64,000 bases of DNA, from NCBI GenBank assembly GCA_963693085.1, contig OY856409.1, positions 237,452,558 to 237,516,557 on the forward strand. The letters are read 5' to 3'. A model generated the notes under the pieces. That model was not told the DNA's origin and searched no databases. It was given only the letters and a program-made list of their open reading frames with translations. This document shows positions 47,888-59,549 of the stretch, in pieces. Origin of the DNA: Alisma plantago-aquatica (lineage: Eukaryota; Streptophyta; Magnoliopsida; Alismatales; Alismataceae). Position 1 is the stretch's first letter, and each line of letters starts with the position of its first letter. The position numbers and the translations under genes are program-made.

Positions 47888-50800
47888 ATGCTCCTAACCA
47901 TATCGGACCATCACATGGGTACCAAAACCTATATTTTAATACAGGATTGGGTGGTCGACAGTGGATGTTCCAAACACATGACCGGAAACAAGGATGCGTT
48001 TCAAACTTTTGAAGAAAAGAAGAGTGGAACAGTCACCTTTGGAGATAATGGTAAAGGTAAAATCGTTGGAATAGGTAACATTGGTACAAACCTCGAAATA
48101 AAGAATGTTTTACTCGTTGATGGTTTGCACCATAATCTAATAAGTGTTAGTCAATTATGTGACAGTGGATATGATGTTTTATTTAACAAAAATTGTTACA
48201 AGTTATAATAGAAAACACTACAAATGTTGTTTATGAAGGAAAACGAGTTGGAAACCTTTATATTCTTAGACCTAACTCTATGAAATTTGTAGTAGGAAAA
48301 TGCTTACTTGCAAGTGAAAATACTTTACAACTATGGCATAAAAAGTTAGGACATGCTAGTTCACATGTTATCAAAAAGTTAGTTAAATATGATCTTGTTC
48401 GTGGTTTGCCTAACTTATCTTTTGATCAAGTTGAAAATTGTGAACCATGTACTTTGGGTAAGCAAACAAAAACCTCTTTTAAACCCAAGCATGTACTTAG
48501 CACCTGTAGATCCTTAGAATTTATTCATATGGATTTATTTGGACCTATGAGGACACAATCTATTGGTGGCAAAAGATATTGTTTTGTTATTGTTGATGAT
48601 TATAGTAGATATATATGGGTACATTTTCTTGCAACCAAAGATGACACTATTCATGTCTTTATAAAATTTTGTTCCAAGATTGAAAATCTATTACAAAACA
48701 AAATATGTACCATTAGAAGTGATCATGGTGGAGAATTTGAGAACCATTTATTTGAAGAATTTTGCACATCTCAAGGATACACTCACAACTTTTCTGCTCC
48801 ACGCACTCCACAACAAAATGGTATAGTTGAAAGGAAAAATCGATCACTACAAGAAATGGCTAGGACTATGATGCTCGAACATAACACACCTAAAACCTTT
48901 TGGGCTGAAGCTATAAACACCGCATGCTATGTGTTAAATAGAATAATTGTTCACTCCTATTTGAAGAAAACACCATATGAAATAATACATACTAAGAAAC
49001 CTAGAGTTGACTATTTTCATACCTTTGGATCCACATGCTATATCTTAAACACTAAAGAGGATAGAGATAAGTTTGATTCTAAATCACATAAAGCATTCTT
49101 TTTGGGATATTCTACCTCTAGCAAAGCATTTAGAGTCTACAACACTATTTCTAGAAAAGTTGAGGAATCTATTCATATTTCTTTTCATGAAGAGCCAAAA
49201 TCAGAAAATCCTGAAATAGTTGATCTCACTCATCAATTCGAAAATTTATCCATACCCAATGATAGTGAGAAAAATACTACAAGCAATGACCAAGCTGAAA
49301 CACAACCTATACCTAGACTCATTAAGGATCATCCTCAAGAATTAATTATTGGAAATCCTAATGATAAAATCAAAACTCGTTCTTCTTTTAAGGATGTTGC
49401 AAACATGGCCTTTGTTTCTATTATTGAACCTAAGAAGGTATCTGAAGCTCTTAAAGATGACTATTGGATAATAGCAATGCAAGAAGAATTAAACCAATTC
49501 ACTAAAAATGATGTATGGGATTTAGTTCCTAAACCACAAGATAAAACCATCATTGGCACTAAATGGGTTTTTAGGAATAAACTAAATGAGGCAGGGGAAG
49601 TAATAAGAAATAAAGATAGGTTAGTAGCACAAGGATATAATCAACAAGAAGGAATAGACTTTGATGAAACGTATGCACCAGTAGCAAGACTTGAAGCTAT
49701 TAGAATGTTACTAGCTATTGCTGCACACAAAAACGTCAAACTCTACCAAATGGATGTAAAAAGTGCATTTCTAAATGGAATCATTCAAGAAGAAGTGTAC
49801 GTTGCCCAACCACCTGGTTTTGAAATACCAGAAAAAGGAGACTATGTTTATAAACTTAAAAAAGCACTTTATGGTTTAAAACAAGCACCTAGGAACTGGT
49901 ATGAAAGCCTCAAGACATATATTTTTGATAATGGTTTCTCTATTGGAAATTCAGATTCTACTTTATTTTTCAAAACATATACATCTGATTTTCTAGTTGT
50001 TCAAATATATGTTGATGAAATTATTTTTGGAGCTTCAAATGAATCATTGTGCACACAATTTAGTGACATTATGAAAAAAGAATTTGAAATGAGCCTCATG
50101 GGTGAACTAACTTTCTTTCTTGGTTTCCAAATTCAACAAACACCTGTTGGGATTTTTATAAGCCAAGAAAAGTATACTAAAGAACTCTTAAAACGTTTTG
50201 GGATGGATCAGTGCAAACATGCAACTACTCCTATGGCTACCTCTATTAAAATTGATAAGGATGAAAATGGGGAACCTATTGATGATTCCTTATATAGAGC
50301 CATGATTGGTAGTTTTCTTTACTTAACCGCTTCTAGACCAGGCATCATATTTTCCGTTGGTCTTTGTGCTCGATTTCAATCACAACCCATGCGCTCTCAT
50401 TTTCAAGCAATTAAACGGATTTTTCGATACTTAGTCGGCACCCCATGTTTTGGTTTATGGTATCTAAAAGGACAATCCTTAGATTTTAAAGCTTATACTG
50501 ATGCTGATTATGTTGGTTGTTGACTTGACCGCAAGAGCACTAGTGGTGGTTGTTTCTTGTTAGGAAGAGCTTTAGTATCTTAGTTTAGCAAGAAACAAAA
50601 CACGGTTTCCCTCTCTACAACTGAAGTTGAATATATGGCAGCCGGATCTTGTTGTGCTCAAGTTCTTTACATGCAACAAGTGTTAAACGATTATGGTTTT
50701 TCTCTTTCATCTATGCCTATCTTTTGTAACAACACAAGCGCTATAAACTTAGCACACAATCCTATTTTACACAGCCGAGTTAAACATATTGAAATTCGTC

Positions 50801-50979
50801 ATCACTTTTTATGGGATCATATCTCTAAGAATCATGTTTCCCTTCATCATGTTGACACAGAAGATCAATTGGCTGATATTTTTACAAAACCGCTTCCACT
50901 AGACCAATTTAACAAAATAAGGAAGCAACTGCTTATCACTCCCTTAGAAGATGTTTTCTTTGATATTTGTGTTTCTTAA
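47888..50979 (+). pseudogene. pol of SIRE-like element B, nearly intact
   Basis: Protease WVVDSGCSKHMTGN (47945). One-base deletion near 48195 shifts the frame, then 776 codons are open to 50520. Integrase: LWHKKLGH and CEPC (zinc site), [14 protein letters not shown] and [10 protein letters not shown] (D, D, E). Reverse transcriptase: [19 protein letters not shown] and YGLKQAP, but YVDE (50008-50019) where the active site has YVDD. RNase H begins DADYVGC and is cut by TGA 50521 (CGA expected) and TAG 50581 (TGG expected), then continues to 50979 with HHVDTEDQLADIFTKPL. These few lesions fit a recent insertion, but as read it is inactive. Confidence 0.92.
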
Positions 50980-51363
50980 AAATGTTCTTATCATATTTGG
51001 TTTTTAATGGACATCTTTTTCATAGGATTTGATGGGACATCAAATTAAGGGGGAGTTTTTCTATTTTAACGGATATCTTTTTGAAATGACAAAGGGGGAG
51101 AAATAAAAATAAATCTTAAAACATAGTAATTGTGCAAAACTCAATCAATGAGTTTCATAAACTCTTGGCTTTACATTGAAAGTTGCTATATTCCCTAAAG
51201 AATTGGATTTCATGTTCCATAATTCATGGGGAATAATAAGCACACATTTTATAAACAAGAGAAGAAATTCACAAAGTAAATTTCAGATATGAAACTAAAC
51301 TTATCTTACAGACTAGTTGATTTATATTTAGGAAATGTTTGTCATCTTCAAAAAGGGGGAGAT
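50980..51363 (+). other. 3' untranslated part of SIRE B with repeated PPT-like tracts
   Basis: Three purine tracts: AATTAAGGGGGAG (51043-51055), ACAAAGGGGGAGAAATAAAA (51089-51108) and the true PPT AAAAAGGGGGAGAT (51350-51363) next to the 3' LTR. Confidence 0.8.
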
Positions 51364-52785
51364 TGTTGGATAAATTGGACATTATGATAAATCCCTTTGT
51401 TTTGATTATGACAAACATTTCATTCTTGTCGATCTAACGTGCTACTTGAGTGTTGCAGGAATAAGGTGGATGAAAAAGAATTGGAAAATCTATATGCTTG
51501 AATTATTGTTATTTCATGAATGTAATCAATTGTAAAACTTGTACAAACATATAATGTACAAGTACTTAGACATCATGTAAATCAAGCGTTAGATCTTTTC
51601 TAGCTAATCACCACACTTAGATAGGTCATCCCCTTCAATAGTGTCACATATGCACACTCATACATGCACTTAGTACTTTAATTGAAACATTGAAACATGG
51701 TCAATCTCGGTCGACAAAATCCTCGACCGAGACACTCTCGGTCGACAAACTCCTCGACCGAGAAAGACCCAAGTAGCCGTTAGACACAGCAGACAAGGTA
51801 GTTGGCAGTTGGAGATGAACATTGCAAATACTTGCTCCAGAGAGCCTATCGGTCGACAAACCCTCGACCGAGTAGGTGTCTCGGTCGACAATTTCTCGAC
51901 CGAGATGGGTTCTGACAACACTTGCAAAATTAATTAACTAGTCGTTGCTAAAGCAACTAAAAGTGTACCTAACGGCTAGTTAAGAACTTAGAACCCCCTA
52001 GAAAGTGTCTAGAACGTCCTTAAGCACTTGTAGGTCATTTCTATAAATAGGACATGCCTTAGGACACCTAAACTCACTTATTCTACACTTGAGCAATCTT
52101 TGAGCATACACTTGCATTAGCAACATGTTTTGAGCAATTGAGCAATACTTGCAATTGGCTACTCTTCTTCTTGCTCTAACTTCATTTCCTATAGGCTAGT
52201 ATCTCCTATCCACAACAATCACACTTCCATATACATTGGTTAGGAGATCTACACGCTTGATATAGGCAAATCAAGCCTTGTGCTTTAAAGGTTAAGTGTA
52301 ATTTCCTTTTTCTTTCTTGTTCACTCTTATTGCTTGTACTCTCCTTGCTACTCCTAGGGTTGGAGGCTGCAGATTGGAGAGGGTTGTGATCTTCTTGGTG
52401 AATAAGGAGGCTTTGGACTACTTCAAGAAGGCTGGTGCAACGGGAGGCTACTTCTAAGAGGAAGGCTACTTCAAGGGGGAGCTTGGAGTTACTTCAAGAA
52501 GGCTGCCTCAAGTTGGTGCATCTGCTTCAAAGTGAAGGCTGTCCAAAGGGGTGTAAGAAAGTATTGTATTTTATGTAAAATCCTTGAAGAGGTAATAAAA
52601 TAAATACTTTAAAATCCCGATTGGGTAAGCAACTGGGTAGTGGACTGACTACCTTAGTATTTGCTAAGGTAGGAACCACTCTAAATCCCATGTCTCCTTC
52701 TTGCTTTTTCATATGTGGTTGTTTGAAGAAATAATTATTGAATTATCTTTAAAACCCTATTCACCCCCCCTCTAGTGGTTTTTCA
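51364..52785 (+). repeat. 3' LTR of SIRE-like element B
   Basis: Paired with 44257-45669; the hairpin array is at 51704-51905 and the TATA box at 52040. Followed by target duplication GATAC. Confidence 0.94.
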
Positions 52786-52790
52786 GATAC

Positions 52791-53667
52791 AGCAGTCGAA
52801 CGGAGAGAGAAAAGTAGAGGAACCCTACACGGAAGACCTCGGAGGTGTTTTGGCGGCGGAAACGACGGCAAATTCTCTCCATCTTCTCCAGATCCACTCT
52901 TTAACCCTTTCTCCAATTTACTATATCTCAAAATTTATGTTTTACATCTTTTTGACTTACTGTGATACCATGTCATCTATTTTCAGCTAAAAACCGTAAT
53001 TCCTTAAGACCCGGGAGTAGCCCGAGTAATCGTTGTATGATACTTTTTACATAGTTTATCATAATTTGTCTCTCAAATCCGTGGTATGATTTCGTTTTCT
53101 CCATTATATCATTATGATTGATCACCCTAATGATAATCTAATGCCTTTAATTTCTTTAAAAGAAGAATTAACCGTTGAAAAGAGACGAGATTAACATTAA
53201 TTAATAAATCCCTTGAACAAGGTGATGTACGGTTAATGGTGGAAACCCAGAGGTTGTTTCTAATGCACCTAGTTTAGGGTATAGGTTACTACGACGGTGG
53301 AACCGACCTAGACTTAGGTAGTGAATTGCATCACGACAGTGAGCAATTCTGACTACAGACCACTACCTGAAATAGGAGACAAATTAGGATAATTATGTAG
53401 GAATTAGTACAAAGAGAACCTGTGGTGAAACCGCAATCCTAAGGATTCCATTTTTAATTGATTAAACCAACCATTTAATCGATTGTTTTGTTTTCTTTTA
53501 TTTTTATTTTCTTTTTCAATCAACTCTTGTTTTCGGCTTAGCTGATCAATCCTAATTAGTAATAGTCTTTAACCTCACAACTCCCGTGTTCGATAACTCG
53601 GGACTCATAATCTCATATTACTTCGACATGTACACTTGCGTATTACACACACATTATACGTGTGTCA
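52791..53667 (+). repeat. 5' LTR of Athila-like element B, right part
   Basis: Continues the host LTR after the SIRE insertion and matches 57427-58299. Ends GTGTGTCA immediately before the PBS. Confidence 0.92.
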
Positions 53668-53673
53668 AGTTTT

Positions 53674-53691
53674 TAGCGCCGTTGCCGGGGA
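53674..53691 (+). other. PBS of Athila-like B (tRNA-Asp 3' end)
   Basis: TAGCGCCGTTGCCGGGGA is complementary to the last 18 bases of tRNA-Asp including CCA, with one mismatch. Here only the usual 18 bases are present, in contrast to the whole tRNA in element A. Confidence 0.88.
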
Positions 53692-53887
53692 GTTGGCATG
53701 GTTAACACTATAAAAAGTTAGGATCGACCACTCTAGGCCATTGTATTTATTTCCTTTTTTTAGTGTTTTTTTCTTCCCATTTTTCATTACATAAAACTAT
53801 ACTATTATTTTAGGCATTGTACATATTCATCTAAATATTTCTTTGTAGTTAGTCTTCTTTCATTTAAAAAAAGTTTAAAAAAAACAC

Positions 53888-54829
53888 ATGGCTCCTATTT
53901 GTTCTGAGTGTGGAAATGCACATGTAGGTTATAGATGTCTAAGTCCACCTTCATTACATCATGAGAAAACCTCAAAGGAAATTCATCGTGAGCATATTAG
54001 GATTTTGGTTCAATATGTTTTAAATCGCAAAGGTCCTATTTCTAATGGAGGATGGGGTAGAATAGAGAAAATGGAAGAAGTTGAGATTGAGGATAAGGAA
54101 TTAGAGAGTGAGGATAACATATTGGAAGAAGTTTTAGAATCACCTCTATCATGTCCTTCCATTGAGCCCACACCCACACCCTGGACTCCTAGGATTGATC
54201 TTGAATATGATTGGGGATCTGATGAGGAAGATGAGGAAAATGATGCAAATAAGGTGGAAGACAATTTTGATACATGTATTTGGGATATGAGTGAAGGAGA
54301 GGAGGATACAAAAGGTGCTTTATTTGATAGTGATCTTAGAGAGGAGGAAGAGAGTGAGGAAGAGGATACTAAGAATGAAAAGGTGGAGGAATTTCCCATT
54401 ACCCATCACATAATTCCTTCACCACAAGACCCATCTCTTCATTTCCTTATGGGGTATCCTATATGGGATATATATCCAGATGATAATTTTGAAAAATTTT
54501 GTGAGGATATTAATGAATGTGGGGGAATTGAATTATTAGAAGAGGAGGAGGCACATAAATTCACCTTTGATATAACTCCTTCATTATGTGTAGATAGGAG
54601 TGATCCATTGGGGATGGTCATAGAAATTAAGGATCAATCATCAGTATACCTTTCACCTCATGGCTATCTATTTCTACATGTGCTCCCACATCAAGACTTG
54701 ATTGTGAGTCGTGTTCATGTTCATGTTCATGTTCATTGCATTGATAATTTACTTTTGAAATGGAACGTCAACCATACATGCTGGTCTTCTGACTATTATT
54801 TGTTTTTTATCATTGTTGCAAGGAACTAA
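53888..54829 (+). CDS. Athila-like family ORF: acidic protein with N-terminal zinc knuckle, function unknown
   Basis: 313 codons from ATG 53888, the first ATG after the PBS leader in this frame. Residues 5-17 (CSECGNAHVGYRC) give C-X2-C-X3-H-X4-C, the knuckle spacing seen in Athila/Tat gag. Residues ~60-165 are very acidic (runs of D/E), with a Pro/Thr stretch (SIEPTPTPWTP). The C-terminal part has conserved-looking blocks (PIWDIYPDDNF, LCVDRSDPLGMV, SPHGYLFLHV). No protease, RT, integrase or transposase motif. The same protein is readable in broken form at 22792-23798. Against that copy an indel near 54810 may have altered the last residues. A gag-derived or captured protein of a non-autonomous element is my inference. 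Confidence 0.75.
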   Translation: MAPICSECGNAHVGYRCLSPPSLHHEKTSKEIHREHIRILVQYVLNRKGPISNGGWGRIEKMEEVEIEDKELESEDNILEEVLESPLSCPSIEPTPTPWTPRIDLEYDWGSDEEDEENDANKVEDNFDTCIWDMSEGEEDTKGALFDSDLREEEESEEEDTKNEKVEEFPITHHIIPSPQDPSLHFLMGYPIWDIYPDDNFEKFCEDINECGGIELLEEEEAHKFTFDITPSLCVDRSDPLGMVIEIKDQSSVYLSPHGYLFLHVLPHQDLIVSRVHVHVHVHCIDNLLLKWNVNHTCWSSDYYLFFIIVARN

Positions 54830-56849
54830 AAGTTTAGAAGGAAGAGGCGGAGATAGCTTCACCCTCCTCCACGACCACCTGATTATTGTTAATTGGCATG
54901 TGTCCATCCTAGGACATTAAACAAGGAAGCTTTTGGGAGGCAACCCACCAATTAGGTTTATTTTGTTAAACTTTCAATTCTACTTTTACATTCCTATTTG
55001 TAGATTGTGATATCTATTTTTGATACAAGTAAAAAAGGTGACTTGATATGTGTATTCAGTGTGCAGGGACGCATTGAGTCGGTACCACCAACTTCACTGT
55101 CGGTAGTGTCGAGTTTTCATTAGTGACTTCTCACAAGTTGAGCAAGCATCGACACTTCACCGAGCTTGAGTGCTTATTGGAGGGCATGTCTTAATGTGGA
55201 TCCCTCCCACTCATCTTTTGTCCTAAATCTCATCTCACATATCGGTACATCTGTTCCATTTATCTTCCTTTGCTTTTGACATTGGGGACAATATCATATT
55301 GAAGCTTAGGGGGAGGAATGGAACAGTGCTTCTATCTTTACCTCTTGCATCTTTTCTTTATATCATACATCTACATGTTTTTGTTTAAAAAAAATTAGAT
55401 TTTTCATTTTATTTTTAGAGTCCACTTCTATCTAGTGTACTTGTGGACAAAATATAAAATTTTGATTAGGATTAGTCGTTTGTTGATGATGTGGTATCAA
55501 TTCTGAAAATTCTAAATAAAAATTTGAATGTGCTGTTATGCTTTGCACTTTAAGCTAAATTTGCTATGTTTAAGAGTACATAACTGGAGGGATTGTTTTG
55601 ATTAGTCAGCTTGAAGACATACTGATTGAATGAAAAACCTAACTTAACCCTATGGCTTGTGTTATGACGATGATGTTTGAGTCCAAACCAACCAAATAGT
55701 AATGTGATCTTTAATGTGAATTCTAGAAATAAACTCTAAGGTTACCCTGTTACACAAGTTGATAGAAGAGGGACATATCATAGTTGGGAAAGACATTGTC
55801 TCTTAGTCATGTGATCTCATCCACTTTCCATTCATCTTCATTCACCACCATAGGATGATCAAGTTTAATCCAAGTTATTTTCCTCTTGTATGCATTACAT
55901 GTCATGATAGGAAGCATACAGTTAGTTCATTTTATTATGCATTAGAAAAGGAAAAAAATCATACAATCTCTTTTGAGCATGTGTAGTTTGCATAACAAAA
56001 TCACATATAGTTTCATTTGCATTGCATATTTCATAATGTGTTACATATTTGTTATCTTCTACCATCTCATGTCATGAAAGAGTGTAAAAAAAGTTGTATC
56101 TCCTTACTCCTTCTCTAAAAAAAAAAGCAAAAAAAACCCAAGCATGAACTGTTCATCTTGCTAAAAGTAGGGTAAGAAAAAAAAGAGTTATTGAAAAAGA
56201 AAAAGAAAAAAATAGGAGAAAAGGAGGAAAAGGATTTCAAGTTCAATGCCATATTCTCTCTAAGCAATAAATAAGGGAATTATGGATTTTTTTTTGTAAG
56301 CACATTTCCACTTATACTCATCATTAGGATGAGACATTCATTGCATGCATCATTCCACAGAAAAAAAATAGTCATTAGAAGTCATACATTCACATTTTAT
56401 CCATCATAAAGGTGCATCATATTTTTACTTTTTGCATAAATAATTTGGATGATTCTTGTGAATCCTATTTTCATAGCCACCCATCTTTTCCACCCATTGC
56501 TCTGCATGGTAGGCCACCATCACAATTAATCCCCTCATCCATTTTTATTTGGGATCTGCTTTCAAGTAGTTTATTTAGGTAGATCAGAGCAATATAGATA
56601 GGGAGATCACATGGTGCATCAAGCATGTGTCCTACTAGCCATGATATCAACTGCTTCATATTGATAGTGTTTTTCATTAATCTTATTGTAGACATCTATT
56701 ATGAACATTATTGATCGTTTTAGAGTAGTTACTTGTTCAGTGGTTGGCAAGGACCGGTTTGGGACCGACTGGTGGAGGGTGGTTAGGAAAAATAATTCAT
56801 AGGTACTTGTCTTCTTGCTAACTTTTTTAAAATAAATCCAAGAGTAGTG
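54830..56849 (+). other. 3' non-coding part of Athila-like element B
   Basis: Collinear with 20837-22791 reversed. Contains an internal PPT-like module at 55278-55321 (GACATTGGGGACAATATC, then GAAGCTTAGGGGGAGG). Several A/T-rich homopolymer stretches. No ORF. Confidence 0.7.
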
Positions 56850-56885
56850 TTGCTCGAGGAAGAGCAATATTCAAGCTTAGGGGTG
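56850..56885 (+). other. PPT and upstream hairpin of Athila-like B
   Basis: GCTCGAGGAAGAGC (imperfect hairpin, GCTTGAGGACAAGC in element A) is followed by AATATTCAAGCTTAGGGGTG and then the 3' LTR. Confidence 0.75.
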
Positions 56886-58299
56886 TGATGTATGCATAAA
56901 TTGTTATTATTTTGATATCTAATTTGGTTATCTTCTGTGTCATTTGTGCTTAATTGAATATCTTTTTAATACATATTTTAACAAATTTAGTAAAAATCCC
57001 TTGTGCATCATTTCTTATATTTTTACATGTATTTTACATGCATTTTACATGTTTTAATTATTATAATAATTATTTGATTTTATTCATTGATTATTTTATT
57101 GCAGATAATTATTATTTACTGGAGCAAAGTCGATACCATCGACTGGCAACTCGATGGTAGCGACATGACATCAGAGTACAAATATTTTTTGCTCGAGATT
57201 GAAAAGGAAAAGGACGTTTTACTGTGACAAAGTCGATACAATCGACTTCCAACTCAATACCATCGACTCAGACATTGCAGACCAAATTTTAATGTGTTAT
57301 ATCTAACACATATTGTATTAAAAATTATATTTTTAGGTTTTCTCTTGACCTAAACATGTACGACGGCTATAAAAGGCACCATTAGAACCGCAATTGGGAG
57401 ATCTATCACGGGGGACGATACGACAGCCGAACGGAGAGAGAAAAGTAGAGGAACCCTACACGGAAGACCTCGGAGGCATTTTGGTGGCGGAAACGACGGA
57501 AAATTCTCTCCATCATCTCCAGATCCACTCTTTAACCCTTTCTCCAATTTACTGTATCTCGAAATTCATGTTTTACATCTTTTCGACTTACTATGATACC
57601 ATGTCGTCTATTTTCAGCTAAAAACCGTAATTCCTTAGGACCCAGGAGTAGCCCGGGTAATCGTTGTATGATACTTTTTACATAGTTTATCATAATTTGT
57701 CTCTCAAATCCGTGGTATGACTTTGTTTTCTCCATTATATCATTATAATTGATCACCCTAATGATAATCTAATGCCTTTAATTTCTTTGAAAGAAGAATT
57801 AACGGTTGAAAAGAGACGAGATTAACATTAATTAATAAATCCCTTGAACAAGGTGATGTACGGTTAATGGTGGAAACCCAAAGGTTATTTCTAATACACC
57901 TAGTTTAGGTTATAGGTTACTACGACGGTGGAACCAACCTAGACTTAGGTAGTGAATTGTATCACGACAGTAAGCAATTCTGACTACATGCCACTACCCG
58001 GAATAGGAGACGAATTAGGATAATTGTGTAGGAATTAGTACAACGAGAACCTGCGGTGAAACTGCAATCCTAAGGATTCCATTTGTAATTGATTAAACCA
58101 ACCATTTAATCGATTGTTTTTTTTTCTTTTATTTTTATTTTCTTTTTCAATCAACTCTTGTTTTCGGCTTAGCTGATCAATCCTAATTAGTAATAGTCTT
58201 TAACCTCACAACTCCCCGTGTTCGATAACTTGGGACTCATAATCTCATATTACTTCGACACGTACACTTGCGTATTACACACACGTTATACGTGTGTCA
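56886..58299 (+). repeat. 3' LTR of Athila-like element B (1414 bp, uninterrupted)
   Basis: TGATGTATGC ... GTGTGTCA followed by TAAGG. Shows the SIRE integration site intact at 57416-57426. TATA at 57366-57377. Confidence 0.93.
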
Positions 58300-58304
58300 T
58301 AAGG

Positions 58305-59549
58305 TTCTCCAAAGGATAGAGTCAGGACAAAAACTCTAAGGCCCTTGGTCATAAAAATAATAAGAATTACAACATGAGGAAAACAAACAAATTTCATTGC
58401 ATCCTCAAATGCTTCTTAAAGAAACAAGATTGGTGCATGACGAAGAGAAGGAACACAACATCCACTAAAAAGGAAGTGATGGTGCACAGGAAAACCAATG
58501 TTATAGTTAGATTCACAATGTCATTATTAAGCCAACGAGTCTGTTCTAGGAAATTGTGTAGTGAAGGCAGACTAACGAAGGTCAAAGTGTAGAAGGTGTG
58601 TTTGAGATAGGATAAATAAAGAACTCTTACTACAATCGGTGAGGTACTAAAGATTATATGAGCTCTGTGAAGCTTCAAGGAATGATTTTCCACATTCTTT
58701 TGGTCATGTTGAGGCCTAGAGCGTTGTTGAGAGGTATATGTGGTAATAGGTTGTAGATCGAGTCTAGGTCCAAACTTCAATGCTTGGAAATACATTTTGG
58801 AAGTTTAGTTGGATTCCCTTGACAAAGTAGGTGCAACCATTTGAGTAATGAAATCATGGTTGAGTCTAGAGTTGATGTTACAGATAGAGGATAAGGGGTT
58901 TTGAAGGAGATTATGATGGGTATATGGGTTCAATTTAGAGATTAAAAGGTCATTAATGGAGGCACTAGGGATGGGGGTCATGTTTTATAGGAGTGGAAGG
59001 TCTTGAGGTGGTGGTTTTGTAGAGGGGAGATATGAATCTATCAAGTGATAAGTTTTCTTTTGTTGCATATTATAATTGAAACAATATTGTTAGAGGTTGT
59101 GGGGTAGAAAAGACAGTCAAAGATATGTTGGACTCATAACTGATGTGAGAAAATCTAAGGAGGGAGAGGGTTTTGAATTTTAAGCCCCACTCTATTGTAT
59201 GTCTTTCTTTTCTGAATATGAGAGAGAGAAGACCGCTCTGCTTGGAACATCATCAAGACCCAGATGTAGGTATGATTGGGGTAGATCCAAAGGAACATGG
59301 GGGTATTAAAAGATACCATTGTTCCTCACTTTCTTAAGCGAGAAAATAGTTCATTTTCTTAAACATTTAAATTTTCTCTCATACATTGTCCATATAGATG
59401 AATAATGGGAGACAATATCATATATGATCTCTAATATAAAAAAAGTTTAAAATCTAAATCTATTCTTAAGTATCACATTGATCAAATATATTTCACATAT
59501 AATATGGTTACTCATCAAATATGTCAAGGTATAATTTATTTGGGACTTT
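58305..59549. repeat. 1.7-kb tandem repeat, unit 1, right part
   Basis: Continues 43254-43719 after the Athila insertion; collinear with 60021-61246 (unit 2). On the minus strand both units keep an open stretch of ~70 codons (58394-58600 and 60114-60329) with similar hydrophobic wording that I cannot assign. Unit 2 also has a minus-strand TATAAAGTGGGGCTTAAA near 60877. It might be an LTR-type or gene-fragment repeat. Confidence 0.8.

Larger units (their letters stand above)
44257..52785 (+). mobile_element. SIRE/Maximus-like Ty1-copia element B, youngest insertion
   Basis: LTRs 44257-45669 and 51364-52785 flank PBS, gag, pol and PPT (8529 bp). Target-site duplication GATAT (44252-44256) / GATAC (52786-52790); the undisturbed site in the other LTR of the host element reads CGATACGACAG (57416-57426), so the left copy mutated. 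LTRs differ by roughly 2%. Unlike element A there is no third ORF between pol and the 3' LTR. Confidence 0.95.
43720..58299 (+). mobile_element. Athila/Tat-like non-autonomous LTR retrotransposon B, hosting a nested SIRE-like element
   Basis: Perfect target-site duplication TAAGG (43715-43719, 58300-58304). 5' LTR 43720-44256 plus 52791-53667, 3' LTR 56886-58299, tRNA-Asp PBS, a single intact ORF at 53888, a long 3' non-coding part and PPT. No pol. The same family as element A, in the opposite orientation. LTRs differ at about 6 of 200 bases by eye, so it is much younger than A. Without the nested 8.5-kb element it is about 6.0 kb. Confidence 0.93.

Noticed and set aside
54010..54621. Minus-strand serine-rich frames opposite the Athila-like ORF
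   Set aside because: Antisense reading of Glu/Asp codons gives Ser/Phe runs; also present opposite the broken copy, so it follows from the sense ORF.
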